Assembly (NCBI GenBank): GCA_026874595.1
Contig: CM049316.1
Coordinates: forward strand, 72,695,176-72,759,175
DNA from: Sipunculus nudus
Lineage: Eukaryota > Annelida > Sipuncula > Golfingiida > Sipunculidae
Direction: 5' to 3'
Length of the DNA stretch: 64,000 nt
Shown: piece after piece, positions 10,616 to 23,358 of the stretch
Numbering within the stretch: position 1 is the stretch's first letter
Layout: each line of letters begins with the position of its first letter
Translations under genes and position numbers: made by a program
The notes under the pieces: model-generated
What the model saw: the letters and a program-made list of their open reading frames with translations, nothing else
The model's database searches: none
Told to the model about the DNA's origin: nothing

Positions 10616-13600
10616 GAGTGTGTTTCTATATAGTGTCCTTGACCACGAGTCATTTGCTCCTACTAGAAGTTAACTTCCTGTTGGGAGAGGGCTTGCTTCT
10701 CTCTATTGAGGGGTCTGTTTTTTTCCCGTTGCATGAGTTCACTTCTACCTAATATGAAAAATTGTTGATATTGGAACATTCATTTGCTTTGCTTATAACA
10801 GAAGTTAACTTTCTGTTGGGAGAGAGCTGGCTTCTCGCTATTTAGGGGTCTGTTTTTTGCCATTGCAGTAGTACACTTCTGGCTAGTAGAGAGGAATTCA
10901 TCCTGGAAAGTATAAAATTGATGCTGTTTAGAAAGCACCATTAAACTTTCGGGCCAAGCGGAAAAATGGTTCCCGTGACAAAACACAGATTGGAAGTGAA
11001 CTTTGTTGTACGCAAGAATACACAAGTCTGATTTGTATACGACTATCAGGATGAGGTTTATTTTGCGAGTAGAAAGGTGAAACAGTGTGTCTTTGAACAG
11101 AATAATGTAGTTTTATAGATGTCTTATTCTTGATTGTACAGTATAGACTTGTTTCTGTGAAGGCTTCTGTTGGTTTTGTCAGGAGAAAGCTGCAATCTTG
11201 CTATTGACAGGTTGTACCTCTTGCTTGTACAAGAAATATCTTCCAGTCGGTACAGAGGGATTTCTGTTCTCTTGAATTTTGATGATGTGCATGCAGTGTG
11301 AACATTTTGAGCATTCTCAAACAAAATTTGAGCATAATATAAACTAGAAACCAGCATTGGTTTTACACTGAAATCCAGGAGTGTGTTTCGATATAGTGTC
11401 CTTGACCACGAGTCATTTGCTCCTAATAGAAGTTTACTTCCTGTTGGGAGAGGGCTTGCTTCTCGCTATTGAGGGGTCTGTTTTTTCCCGTTGCAGGAGT
11501 TCACTTCTACCTAATATGGAAAATTGTTGATATTGGAACATTCATTTGCTTTGCTTATAACAGAAGTTAACTTCCTTATGGGATAGAGCTGGGTTTTCGC
11601 TATTGAGGGGTTCGTTTTTTTGCCGTTGCAGGAGTTCACTTCTGGCTAATAGAGAGGAATTTATCGTGAAAAGTATAAAATTGATGCTGTTTAGGAAGCA
11701 CCATTAAACTTTGAGGCCAAGCGGAAAAATGGTTCCCGTGACAAAACACAGATTGGAAGTAAACTTTGTTGTACGCAAGAATACACAAGTCTGATTTGTA
11801 TACGACTATCAGGAGGAGGTTTATTTTGCTAGTAGTAAGGTGAAACAGTGTTTCTTTGATCAGAATAATTTAGTTTTATAGATGTCTTATTCTTGATTGT
11901 ACAGTATAGACTTGTTTCTGTGGAGGGCTTCTGTTGGTTTTGTCAGGAGAAAGCTGCAATCTTGCTATTGGCAGGTTGTACCTCTTGCTTGTACAAGAAA
12001 TAACTTCCAGTCAGTACAGAGAGATTTCTGTTCTCTTGAATTTTGATGATGTGCATGCAGTGTGAACATTTTGAGCATGCCCAAACAAAATTTGAGCATG
12101 ATATAAACTAGAAACCAGCATTGGTTTTACACTGAAATCCAGGAGTGTGTTTCTATATAGTGTCCTTTGACCACGAATCATTTGCTCCTACTAGAAGTTA
12201 ACTTCCTGTTCGGAGAGGGCTTGCTTCTCGCTATTGAGGGGTCTGTTTTTTCCCGTTGCAGGAGTTCACTTCTACCTAATATGGAAAAATTGTTGATATT
12301 GGAACATTCATTTGCTTTGCTCATAACAGAAGTTAACTTCCTGTTGGGAGAGGGCTGGCTTCTCGTTATTGAGGGGTCTGTTTTTTGCCGTTGCAGGAGT
12401 TCACTTCTGGCTAATAGAGAGGAATTTATCCTGGAAAGTATAAAATTGATGCTGTTTAGGAAGCACCATTAAACTTTGAGGCCAAGCGGAAAAATGGTTC
12501 CCGTGACAAAACACAGATTGGAAGTGAACTTTGTTGTACGCAAGAATACACAAGTCTGATTTGTATAAGACTATCAGGATGAGGTTTATTTTGCGAGTAG
12601 AAAGGTGAAACAGTGTGTCTTTGAACAGAATAATGTAGTTTTATAGATGTCTTATTCTTGATTGTACAGTATAGACTTGTTTCTGTGAAGGGCTTCTGTT
12701 GGTTTTGTCAGGAGAAAGCTGCAATCTTGCTATTGACAGGTTGTACCTCTTGCTTGTACAAGAAATAACTTCCAGTCAGTACAGAGGAATTTCTGTTCTC
12801 TTGAATTTTGATGATGTGCATGCAGTGTGAACATTTTGAGCATTCCCAAACAAAATTTGAGCATAATATAAACTAGAAACCAGCATTGGTTTTACACTGA
12901 AATCCAGGAGTGTGTTTCGATATAGTGTCCTTGACCACGAGTCATTTGCTCCAACTAGAAGTTAACTTCCTGTTGGGAGAGGGCTTGCTTCTTGCTATTG
13001 AGGGGTCTGTTTTTCCCGTTGCAGGAGTTCACTTCTACCTAATATGGAAAATTGTTGATATTGGAACATTCATTTGCTTTGCTCATAACATAAGTTAACT
13101 TTCTGTTGGGAGAGAGCTGGCTTCTCGCTATTGAGGGGTCTGTTTTTTGCCGTTGCAGGAGTTCACTTCTGGCTAATAGTGAGGAATTTATCCTGGAAAT
13201 GATAAAATTGATGCTGTTTAGGAAGCACCATTAAACTTTGAGGCCAAGCGGATAAATGGTTCCCGTGACAAAACACAGATTGGAAGTGAACTTTGTTGTA
13301 CGCAAGAATACACAAGTCTGATTTGTATACGACTATCAGGATGAGGTTTATTTTGCGAGTAGAAAGGTGAAACAGTGTGTCTTTGAACAGAATAATGTAG
13401 TTTTATAGATGTCTTACTCTTGATTGTACAGTATAGACTTGTTTCTGTGAAGGGCTTCTGTTGGTTTTGTCAGGAGAAAGCTGCAATCTTGCTATTGGCC
13501 TGTTGTACCTCTTGCTTGTACAAGAAATGACTTCCAGTCAGTACAGAGGAATTTCTGTTCTCTTGAATTTTGATGATGTGCATGCAGTGTGAACATTTTG

Positions 13601-13669
13601 AGCATTCCCAAACAAAATTTGAGCATAATATAAACTAGAAACCAGCATTGGATTTACACTGAAATCCAG

Positions 13670-14700
13670 GAGTGTGTTTCTATATAGTGTCCTTGACTAC
13701 GAGTCATTTGCTCCTACTAGAAGTTAACTTCCTGTTGGGAGAGGGCTTGCTTCTCGCTATTGAGGGGTCTGTTTTTTCCCGTTGCAGGAGTTCACTTCTA
13801 CCTAATATGAAAAATTGTTGATATTGGAACATTCATTTGCTTTGCTTTTAACAGAAGTTAACTTCCTGTTGGGAGAGGGCTGGCTTCTCGCTATTGAGGG
13901 GTCTGTTTTTTGCCGTTGCAGGAGTTCACTTCTACCTAACATGGAAAAATTGTTGATATTGGAACATTCATTTGCTTTGCTTTTAACAGAAGTTAACTTC
14001 CTGTTGGGAGAGGGCTGGCTTCTCGCTATTTAGGGGTCTGTTTTTTGCCGTTGCAGGAGTTCACTTCTACCTAACATGGAAAAATTGTTGATATTGGAAC
14101 ATTCATTTGCTTTGCTTATAACAGAAGTTAACTTCCTGTTGGGAGAGGGCTGGCTTCTCGCTATTGAGGGGTCTGTTTTTTGCCGTTGCAGGAGTTCACT
14201 TCTGGCTAATAGAGAGGAATTTATCCTGGAAAGTATAAAATTAATGCTGTTTAGGAAGCACAATTAAACTTTGGGGCCAAGCGGAAAAATGGTTCCCATG
14301 ACAAAACAGATTTGAAGTGAACTTTGTTGTACGCAAGAATACACAAGTCTGATTTGTATACGACTATCAGGATGAGGTTTATTTTGCGAGTAGAAAGGTG
14401 AAACAGTGTTTCTTTGAACAGAATAATGTAGTTTTATAGATGTCTTATTCTTGATTGTACAGTATAGACTTGTTTCTGTGGAGGGCTTCTGTTGGTTTTG
14501 TCAGGAGAAAGCTGCAATCTTGCTATTGGCAGGTTGTACCTCTTGCTTGTACAAGAAATAACTTCCAGTCAGTACAGAGAGATTTCTGTTCTCTTGAATT
14601 TTGATGATGTGCATGCAGTGTGAACATTTTTAGCATTCCCAAACAAAATTTGAGCATAATATAAACTAGAAAACAGCATTGGTTTTACACTGAAATCCAG
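13670..14700. repeat. Expanded 1031-bp unit with two extra 135-bp subrepeats
   Basis: One interval is about 270 bp longer than its neighbours because it holds four tandem 135-bp subrepeats instead of two. The extra copies carry cctaacatgg where ordinary units have cctaatatgg. The unit shares rare variants with the expanded units at 51721 and 58080 (cacaattaaac, ttcccatgac, gatttgaagtg), so the three have a common origin. One subrepeat here carries tatttagggg, giving a stop in the + frame. Confidence 0.92.
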
Positions 14701-15462
14701 GAGTGTGTTTCTATATAGTGTCCTTGACCACGAGTCATTTGCTCCTACTAGAAGTTAACTTCCTGTTTGGAGAGGGCTTGCTTCTCGCTATTGAGGGGTC
14801 TGTTTTTTCTCGTTGCAGGAGTTCACTTCTACTTATATGGAAAAAATGTTGATATTGGAACGTTCATTTGATTTGCTTTTATCAGAAGTTAACTTCCTGT
14901 TGGGAGAGGGCTGGCTTCTCGCTATTGAAGGGTCTGTTTTTTGACGTTGCAGGAGTTCACTTCTGGCTAGTAGAGAGGAAATTATCCTGGAAAGTATAAA
15001 ATTGATGCTGTTTAGGAAGCACCATTAAACTTTAGGGCCAAGCGGAAAAATGGTTCCCGTGATAAAACACAGATTGGAAGTGAACTTTGTTGTAGGCAAG
15101 AATACACAAATCTGATTTGTATACGACTATCAGGATGAGGTTTATTTTGCGAGTAAAAGGTGAAATAGTGTGTCTTTGAACAGAATAATGCAGTTTAATA
15201 GATGTCTTATTCTTGATTGTACAGTATAGACTTGTTTCTGTGAAGGGCTTCTGTTGGTTTTGTCAGGAGAAAGCTGCAATCTTGCTATTGGCAGGTTATA
15301 CCTCTTGCTTGTACAAGAAATAACTTCCAGTCAGTACAGAGAGATTTCTGTTCTCTTGAATTTTGATGATGTGCATGCAGTGTAAACATTTTTAGCACTC
15401 CCAAACAAAATTTGAGCATAATATAAACTAGAAACCAGCATTGGTTTTACACTGAAATCCAG

Positions 15463-16138
15463 GAGTGTGTTTCTTTATAGTGTCCTTGACTACGAGTCAT
15501 TTGCTCCTACTAGAAGTTAACTTCCTGTTGGGAGAGGGCTTGCTTCTCGCTATTGAGGGGTCTGTTTTTTCCCGTTGCAGGAGTTCACTTCTACCTAATA
15601 TGGAAAAATTGTTGATATTGGAACATTCATTTGCTTTGCTTATAACAGAAGTTAACTTCCTGTTGGGAGAGGGCTGGCTTCTCGTATTGAGGAGTCTGTT
15701 TTTTTGCCGTTGCAGGAGTTCACTTCTGGCTAGTAGAGAGGAATTTATCCTGGAAAGTATAAAATTGATGCTGTTTAGGAAGCACCATTAAACTTTGGGG
15801 CCAAGCGGAAAAATTGTTCCCGTGACAAAACACAGATTGGAAGTGAACTTTGTTGTACGCAAGAATACACAAATCTGATTTTTATACGACTATCAGGATG
15901 AGGTTTATTTTGCGAGAAGAAAGGTGAAACAGTGTGTCCTTAAAACAGTATAATGTAGTTTAATAGATGTCTTATTCTTGATTGTACAGTATAGACTTGT
16001 TTCTGTGAAGGGCTTCTGTTGGTTTTGTCAGGAGAAACTGCAATCTTGCTATTGGCAGGTTGTACCTCTTGCTTGTACAAGAAATAACTTCCAGTCAGTA
16101 CAGATAGATTTCTGTTCTCTTGAATTTTGATGATGTGC
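15463..16138. repeat. Unit duplicated at 19211-19886
   Basis: Matches 19211-19886 at a lag of 3748 bp. Both have the uncommon features ctttatagtg, cttctcgtattg (one base shorter than usual) and gcgagaagaaagg. One difference noticed is gaggagtctg here against gaggggtctg there. Confidence 0.8.
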
Positions 16139-18080
16139 ATGCAATGTGAACATTTTGAGCATTCCCAAACAAAATTTGAGCATAATATCAACTAGAAACC
16201 AGCATTGGTTTTACACTGAAATCGCGGAGTGTGTTTCTATATAGTGTCCTTGACTACGAGTCATTTGCTCCTACTAGAAGTTAACTTCCTGTTGGGAGAG
16301 GGCTTGCTTCTCGCTATTGAGGGGTCTGTTTTTTCCCGTTGTAGGAGTTCACTTCTACATAATATGGAGAAATTGTTGATATTGGAACATTCATTTGTTT
16401 TGCTTATAACAGAAGTTAACTTCCTGTTGGGAGAGGGCTGGCTTCTCGCTATTGAGGGGTCTGTTTTTTGCCGTTGCAGGAGTTCACTTCTGGCTAATAG
16501 AGAGGAATTTATCCTGGAAAGTATAAAATTGATGCTGTTTAGGAAGCACCATTAAACTTTGAGGCCAAGCGGAAAAATGGTTCCCGTGACAAAACAGATT
16601 GGATGTGAACTTTGTTGTACGCAAGAATACACAAGTCTGATTTGTATACGACTATCAGGATGAGGTTTATTTTGCGAGTAGAAAGGTGAAACAGTGTTTC
16701 TTTGAACAGAATAATTTAGTTTTATGGATGTTTTATTCTTGATTGTACAGTATAGACTTGTTTCTGTGAAGGGCTTCTGTTGGTTTTGTCAGGAGAAAGC
16801 TGCAATTTTTTTATTGACAGGTTGTACCTCTTGCTTGTAGAAGAAATAACTTCCTGTCAGTACAGAGGGATTTCTGTTCTCTTGAATTTTGATGATATGC
16901 CTGCAGTGTGAACATTTCGAGCATGTCCAAACAAAATTTGAGGATTATATAAACTAGAAACCAGCATTGGTTTTACACTGAAATCCAGGAGTGTGTTTCG
17001 ATATAGTGTCCTTGACCACGAGTCATTTGCTCCTACTAGAAGTTAACTTCCTGTTGGGAGACGGCTTGCTTCTCGCTATTGAGGGGTCTGTTTTTTCCGT
17101 TGCAGGAGTTCACTTCTACCTAATATGGAAAAATTGTTTATATTGGAACATTCATTTGCTTTGCTCATAACAGAAGTTAACTTCCTGTTGGGAGAGGGCT
17201 GGCTTCTCGCTATTGAGGGGTCCCTTTTTGCCGTTGCAGGAGTTCACTTCTGGCTAGTAGAGAGGAATTTATCCTGGAAAGTATAAAATTGATGCTGTTT
17301 AGGAAGCACCATTAAACTTTGGGGCCAAGCGGAATAATGGTTCCCGTGACAAAACACAGATTGGAAGTGAACTTTGATGTACGCAAGACGAGGTTCATTT
17401 TGCGAGTAGAAAGGTGAAACAGTGTGTCTTTGAACAGAATAATGAAGTTTTATAGATGTTTTATTCTTGATTGTACAGTATAGACTTGTTTCTGTGAAGG
17501 GCTCCTGTTGGTTTTGTCAGGAGAAAGCTGCAATCTTGCTATTGGCAGGTTGTACCTCTTGCTTGTACAAGAAATAACTTCCAGTCAGTACAGAGAGATT
17601 TCTGTTCTCTTGAATTTTGATGATGTGCATGCAGTGTGAACATTTTGAGCATGCCCAAACAAAATTTGAGCATGGTATAAACTAGAAACCAGCATTGGTT
17701 TTACACTGAAATCCAGGAGTGTGTTTCTATATAGTGTCCTTTGACCACGAGTCATTTGCTCCTACTAGAAGTTAACTTCCTGTTGGGAGAGGGCTTGCTT
17801 CTTCGCTATTGAGGCGTCTGTTTTTTCCCGTTGTAGGTGTTAACTTCTACCTAATATGGAGAAATTGTTGATATTGGAACGTTCATTTGCTTTGCTTTTA
17901 ACAGAAGTTAACTTCCTGTTGGGAGAGGGCTGGCTTCTCGCTATTGAGGGGTCCGTTTTTTTGCGGTTGCAGGAGTACACTTCTGGCTAGTAGAGAGGAA
18001 TTTATCCTGGAAAGTATAAAATTGATGCTGTTTAGGAAGCACCATTAAACTTTGAGGCCAAGCGGAAAAATGGTTCCCGT
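16110..18080. repeat. About 1.97-kb segment duplicated at 21389-23358
   Basis: Nearly three units matched at a lag of 5279 bp (5278 after a one-base indel near 17803). Shared markers include ataatatcaactag (16184 and 21463), the short 728-bp unit, and gcggttgcaggagtac near the end. The match starts after 16103-16105 (gatagattt against gagggattt) and ends near 18080, where aaaacac faces gaaacag. Confidence 0.85.
17376..17398. other. About 35-bp deletion marking the 728-bp unit class
   Basis: The unit reads gtacgcaagacgaggttcat, missing the normal stretch between cgcaag and gaggttta. The same deletion is seen near 18114 and 22654. It serves as a lineage marker within the left zone. Confidence 0.75.
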
Positions 18081-21000
18081 GACAAAACACAGATTGGAAG
18101 TGAACTTTGATGTACGCAAGACGAGGTTCATTTTGCGAGTAGAAAGGTGAAACAGTGTGTCTTTGAACAGAATAATGAAGTTTTATAGATGTTTTATTCT
18201 TGATTGTACAGTATAGACTTGTTTCTGTGAAGGGCTCCTGTTGGTTTTGTCAGGAGAAAGCTGCAATCTTGCTATTGGCAGGTTGTACCTCTTGCTTGTA
18301 CAAGAAATAACTTCCAGTCAGTACAGAGAGATTTCTGTTCTCTTGAATTTTGATGATGTGCATGCAGTGTGAATATTTTGAGCATTCCCAAACAAAATTT
18401 GAGCATAATATAAACTAGAAACCAGCATTGGTTTTACACTGAAATCCAGGAGTGTGTTTCTAATTAGTGTCCTTGACCACGAGTCATTTGCTCCTACTAG
18501 AAGTTAACTTCCTGTTGGGAGAGGGCTTGCTTCTCGCTATTGAGGGGTCTGTTTTTTCCCGTTGCATGAGTTCACTTCTACCTAATATGAAAAATTGTTG
18601 ATATTGGAACATTCATTTGCTTTGCTCATAACAGAAGTTAACTTCCTGTTGGGAGAGAGCTGGCTTCTCGCTATTGAGGGGTCTGTTTTTTGCCGTTGCA
18701 GGAGTTCACTTCTGGCTAATAGAGAGGAATTTATCCTGGAAAGTATAAAATTGATGCTGTTTAGGAAGCCCCATTAAACTTTGAGGCCAAGCGGAAAAAT
18801 GGTTCCCGTGACAAAACAGATTGGATGTGAACTTTGTTGTACGCAAGAATACTCAAGTCTGATTTGTATACGACTATCAGTATGAGGTTTATTTTGCGAG
18901 TAGAAAGGTGAAACAATGTTTCTTTGAACAGAATAATTTAGTTTTATAGATGTTTTATTCTTGATTGTACAGTATAGACTTGTTTCTGTGAAGGGCTTCT
19001 GTTGGTTTTGTCAGGAGAAAGCTGCAATTTTTTTATTGACAGGTTGTACCTCTTGCTTGTACAAGAAATAACTTCCAGTCAGTACAGAGGGATTTCTGTT
19101 CTCTTGAATTTTGATGAAGTGCATGCTGTGTGAACATTTTGAGCATTCCCAAACAAAATTTGAGCATGATATAAACTAGAAACCAGCTTTGGTTTTACAC
19201 TGAAATCCAGGAGTGTGTTTCTTTATAGTGTCCTTGACTACGAGTCATTTGCTCCTACTAGAAGTTAACTTCCTGTTGGGAGAGGGCTTGCTTCTCGCTA
19301 TTGAGGGGTCTGTTTTTTCCCGTTGCAGGAGTTCACTTCTACCTAATATGGAAAAATTGTTGATATTGGAACATTCATTTGCTTTGCTTATAACAGAAGT
19401 TAACTTCCTGTTGGGAGAGGGCTGGCTTCTCGTATTGAGGGGTCTGTTTTTTTGCCGTTGCAGGAGTTCACTTCTGGCTAGTAGAGAGGAATTTATCCTG
19501 GAAAGTATAAAATTGATGCTGTTTAGGAAGCACCATTAAACTTTGGGGCCAAGCGGAAAAATTGTTCCCGTGACAAAACACAGATTGGAAGTGAACTTTG
19601 TTGTACGCAAGAATACACAAATCTGATTTTTATACGACTATCAGGATGAGGTTTATTTTGCGAGAAGAAAGGTGAAACAGTGTGTCCTTAAAACAGTATA
19701 ATGTAGTTTAATAGATGTCTTATTCTTGATTGTACAGTATAGACTTGTTTCTGTGAAGGGCTTCTGTTGGTTTTGTCAGGAGAAACTGCAATCTTGCTAT
19801 TGGCAGGTTGTACCTCTTGCTTGTACAAGAAATAACTTCCAGTCAGTACAGATAGATTTCTGTTCTCTTGAATTTTGATGATGTGCATGCAGTGTGAACA
19901 TTTTGAGCATTCTCAAACAAAATTTGAGCAAAATATAAACTAAAAACCAGCATTGGTTTTACACTGAAATCCAGGAGTGTGTTTCTATATAGTGTCCTTG
20001 ACTACGAGTCATTTGCTCCTACTAGAAATTAACTTCCTGTTGGGAGAGGGCTTGCTTCTTGCTATTGAGGTGTCTGTTTTTTGCTGTTGCAGGAGTTCAC
20101 TTCTAACTAATATGGAAAAATTGTTGACATTGGAACATTCATTTGCTTTGCTTATAACAGAAATTAACTTCCTGTTGGGAGAGGGCTGGCTTCTCGTATT
20201 GAGGGGTCTGTTTTTTTGCCGTTGCAGGAGTTCACTTCTGGCTAGTAGAGAGGAATTTATCCTGGAAAGTATAAAATTGATGCTGTTTAGGAAGCACCAT
20301 TAAACTTTGGGGCCAAGCGGAAAAATTGTTCCCGTGACAAAACACAGATTGGAAGTGAACTTTGTTGTACGCAAGAATACACAAATCTGATTTTTATACG
20401 ACTATCAGGATGAGGTTTATTTTGCGAGTAGAAAGGTGAAACAGTGTGTCCTTAAAACAGTATAATGTAGTTTAATAGATGTCTTATTCTTGATTGTACA
20501 GTATAGACTTGTTTCTGTGAAGGGCTTCTGTTGGTTTTGTCAGGAGAAACTGCAATCTTGCTATTGGCAGGTTGTACCTCTTGCTTGTACAAGAAATAAC
20601 TTCCAGTCAGTACAGATAGATTTCTGTTCTCTTGAATTTTTATGATGTGCATGCAGTGTGAACATTTTGAGCATTCTCAAACAAAATTTGAGCATAATAT
20701 AAACAAAAAACCAGCATTGGTTTTACACTGAAATCCAGGAGTGTGTTTCTATATAGTGTCCTTGACTACGAGTCATTTGCTCCTACTAGAAATTAACTTC
20801 CTGTTGGGAGAGGGCTTGCTTCTTGCTATTGAGGTGTCTGTTTTTTTCCCGTTGCAGGAGTTCACTTCTACCTAATATGGAAAAATTGTTGACATTGGAA
20901 CATTCATTTGCTTTGCTTATAACAGAAGTTAACTTCCTGTTGGGAGAGGGCTGGCTTCTCGCTATTGAAGGGTCTGTTTTTTGCCGTTTCAGGAGTTCAC

Positions 21001-21388
21001 TTCTGGCTAGTAGAGAGGAAATTATCCTGGAAAGTATAAAATTGATGCTGTTTAGGAAGCACCATTAAACTTTGGGGCCAAGCGGAAAAATGGTTCCCGT
21101 GATAAAACACAGATTGGAAGTGAACTTTGTTGTACGCAAGAATACACAAATCTGATTTGTATACGACTATCAGGATGAGGTTTTAATTTTGCGAGTAGAA
21201 AGGTGAAACAGTGTGTCTTTGAACAGAATAATGTAGTTTAATAGATGTCTTATTCTTGATTGTACAGTATAGACTTGTTTCTGTGAAGGGCTTCTGTTGG
21301 TTTTGTCAGGAGAAAGCTGCAATCTTGCTATTGGCAGGTTGTACCTTTTGCTTGTACGAGAAATAACATCCAGTCAGTACAGAGGGAT

Positions 21389-23358
21389 TTCTGTTCTCTT
21401 GAATTTTGATGATGTGCATGCAATGTGAACATTTTGAGCATTCCCAAACAAAATTTGAGCATAATATCAACTAGAAACCAGCATTGGTTTTACACTGAAA
21501 TCCAGGAGTGTGTTTCTATATAGTGTCCTTGACTACGAGTCATTTGCTCCTACTAGAAGTTAACTTCCTGTTGGGAGAGGGCTTGCTTCTCGCTATTGAG
21601 GGGTCTGTTTTTTCCCGTTGTAGGAGTTCACTTCTACATAATATGGAGAAATTGTTGATATTGGAACATTCATTTGTTTTGCTTATAACAGAAGTTAACT
21701 TCCTGTTGGGAGAGGGCTGGCTTCTCGCTATTGAGGGGTCTGTTTTTTGCCGTTGCAGGAGTTCACTTCTGGCTAATAGAGAGGAATTTATCCTGGAAAG
21801 TATAAAATTGATGCTGTTTAGGAAGCACCATTAAACTTTGAGGCCAAGCGGAAAAATGGTTCCCGTGACAAAACAGATTGGATGTGAACTTTGTTGTACG
21901 CAAGAATACACAAGTCTGATTTGTATACGACTATCAGGATGAGGTTTATTTTGCGAGTAGAAAGGTGAAACAGTGTTTCTTTGAACAGAATAATTTAGTT
22001 TTATGGATGTTTTATTCTTGATTGTACAGTATAGACTTGTTTCTGTGAAGGGCTTCTGTTGGTTTTGTCAGGAGAAAGCTGCAATTTTTTTATTGACAGG
22101 TTGTACCTCTTGCTTGTAGAAGAAATAACTTCCTGTCAGTACAGAGGGATTTCTGTTCTCTTGAATTTTGATGATATGCCTGCAGTGTGAACATTTCGAG
22201 CATGTCCAAACAAAATTCGAGCATTATATAAACTAGAAACCAGCATTGGTTTTACACTGAAATCCAGGAGTGTGTTTCGATATAGTGTCCTTGACCACGA
22301 GTCATTTGCTCCTACTAGAAGTTAACTTCCTGTTGGGAGAGGGCTTGCTTCTCGCTATTGAGGGGTCTGTTTTTTCCGTTGCAGGAGTTCACTTCTACCT
22401 AATATGGAAAAATTGTTTATATTGGAACATTCATTTGCTTTGCTCATAACAGAAGTTAACTTCCTGTTGGGAGAGGGCTGGCTTCTCGCTATTGAGGGGT
22501 CCCTTTTTGCCGTTGCAGGAGTTCACTTCTGGCTAGTAGAGAGGAATTTATCCTGGAAAGTATAAAATTGATGCTGTTTAGGAAGCACCATTAAACTTTG
22601 GGGCCAAGCGGAATAATGGTTCCCGTGACAAAACACAGATTGGAAGTGAACTTTGATGTACGCAAGACGAGGTTCATTTTGCGAGTAGAAAGGTGAAACA
22701 GTGTGTCTTTGAACAGAATAATGAAGTTTTATAGATGTTTTATTCTTGATTGTACAGTATAGACTTGTTTCTGTGAAGGGCTCCTGTTGGTTTTGTCAGG
22801 AGAAAGCTGCAATCTTGCTATTGGCAGGTTGTACCTCTTGCTTGTACAAGAAATAACTTCCAGTCAGTACAGAGAGATTTCTGTTCTCTTGAATTTTGAT
22901 GATGTGCATGCAGTGTGAACATTTTGAGCATGCCCAAACAAAATTTGAGCATGATATAAACTAGAAACCAGCATTGGTTTTACACTGAAATCCAGGAGTG
23001 TGTTTCTATATAGTGTCCTTTGACCACGAGTCATTTGCTCCTACTAGAAGTTAACTTCCTGTTGGGAGAGGGCTTGCTTCTCGCTATTGAGGCGTCTGTT
23101 TTTTCCCGTTGGAGGTGTTCACTTCTACCTAATATGGAGAAATTGTTGATATTGGAACGTTCATTTGCTTTGCTTTTAACAGAAGTTAACTTCCTGTTGG
23201 GAGAGGGCTGGCTTCTCGCTATTGAGGGGTCCGTTTTTTTGCGGTTGCAGGAGTACACTTCTGGCTAGTAGAGAGGAATTTATCCTGGAAAGTATAAAAT
23301 TGATGCTGTTTAGGAAGCACCATTAAACTTTGAGGCCAAGCGGAAAAATGGTTCCCGT
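21389..23358. repeat. Second copy of the 1.97-kb left-zone segment
   Basis: Partner of 16110-18080, carrying the same sequence of units (762, 728, then a longer one). Single-base differences from the partner include ttggaggtgttcac here against ttgtaggtgttaac there. The two are separated by about 3.3 kb of other units, so this is a duplication at a distance rather than a simple tandem repeat. Confidence 0.85.
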
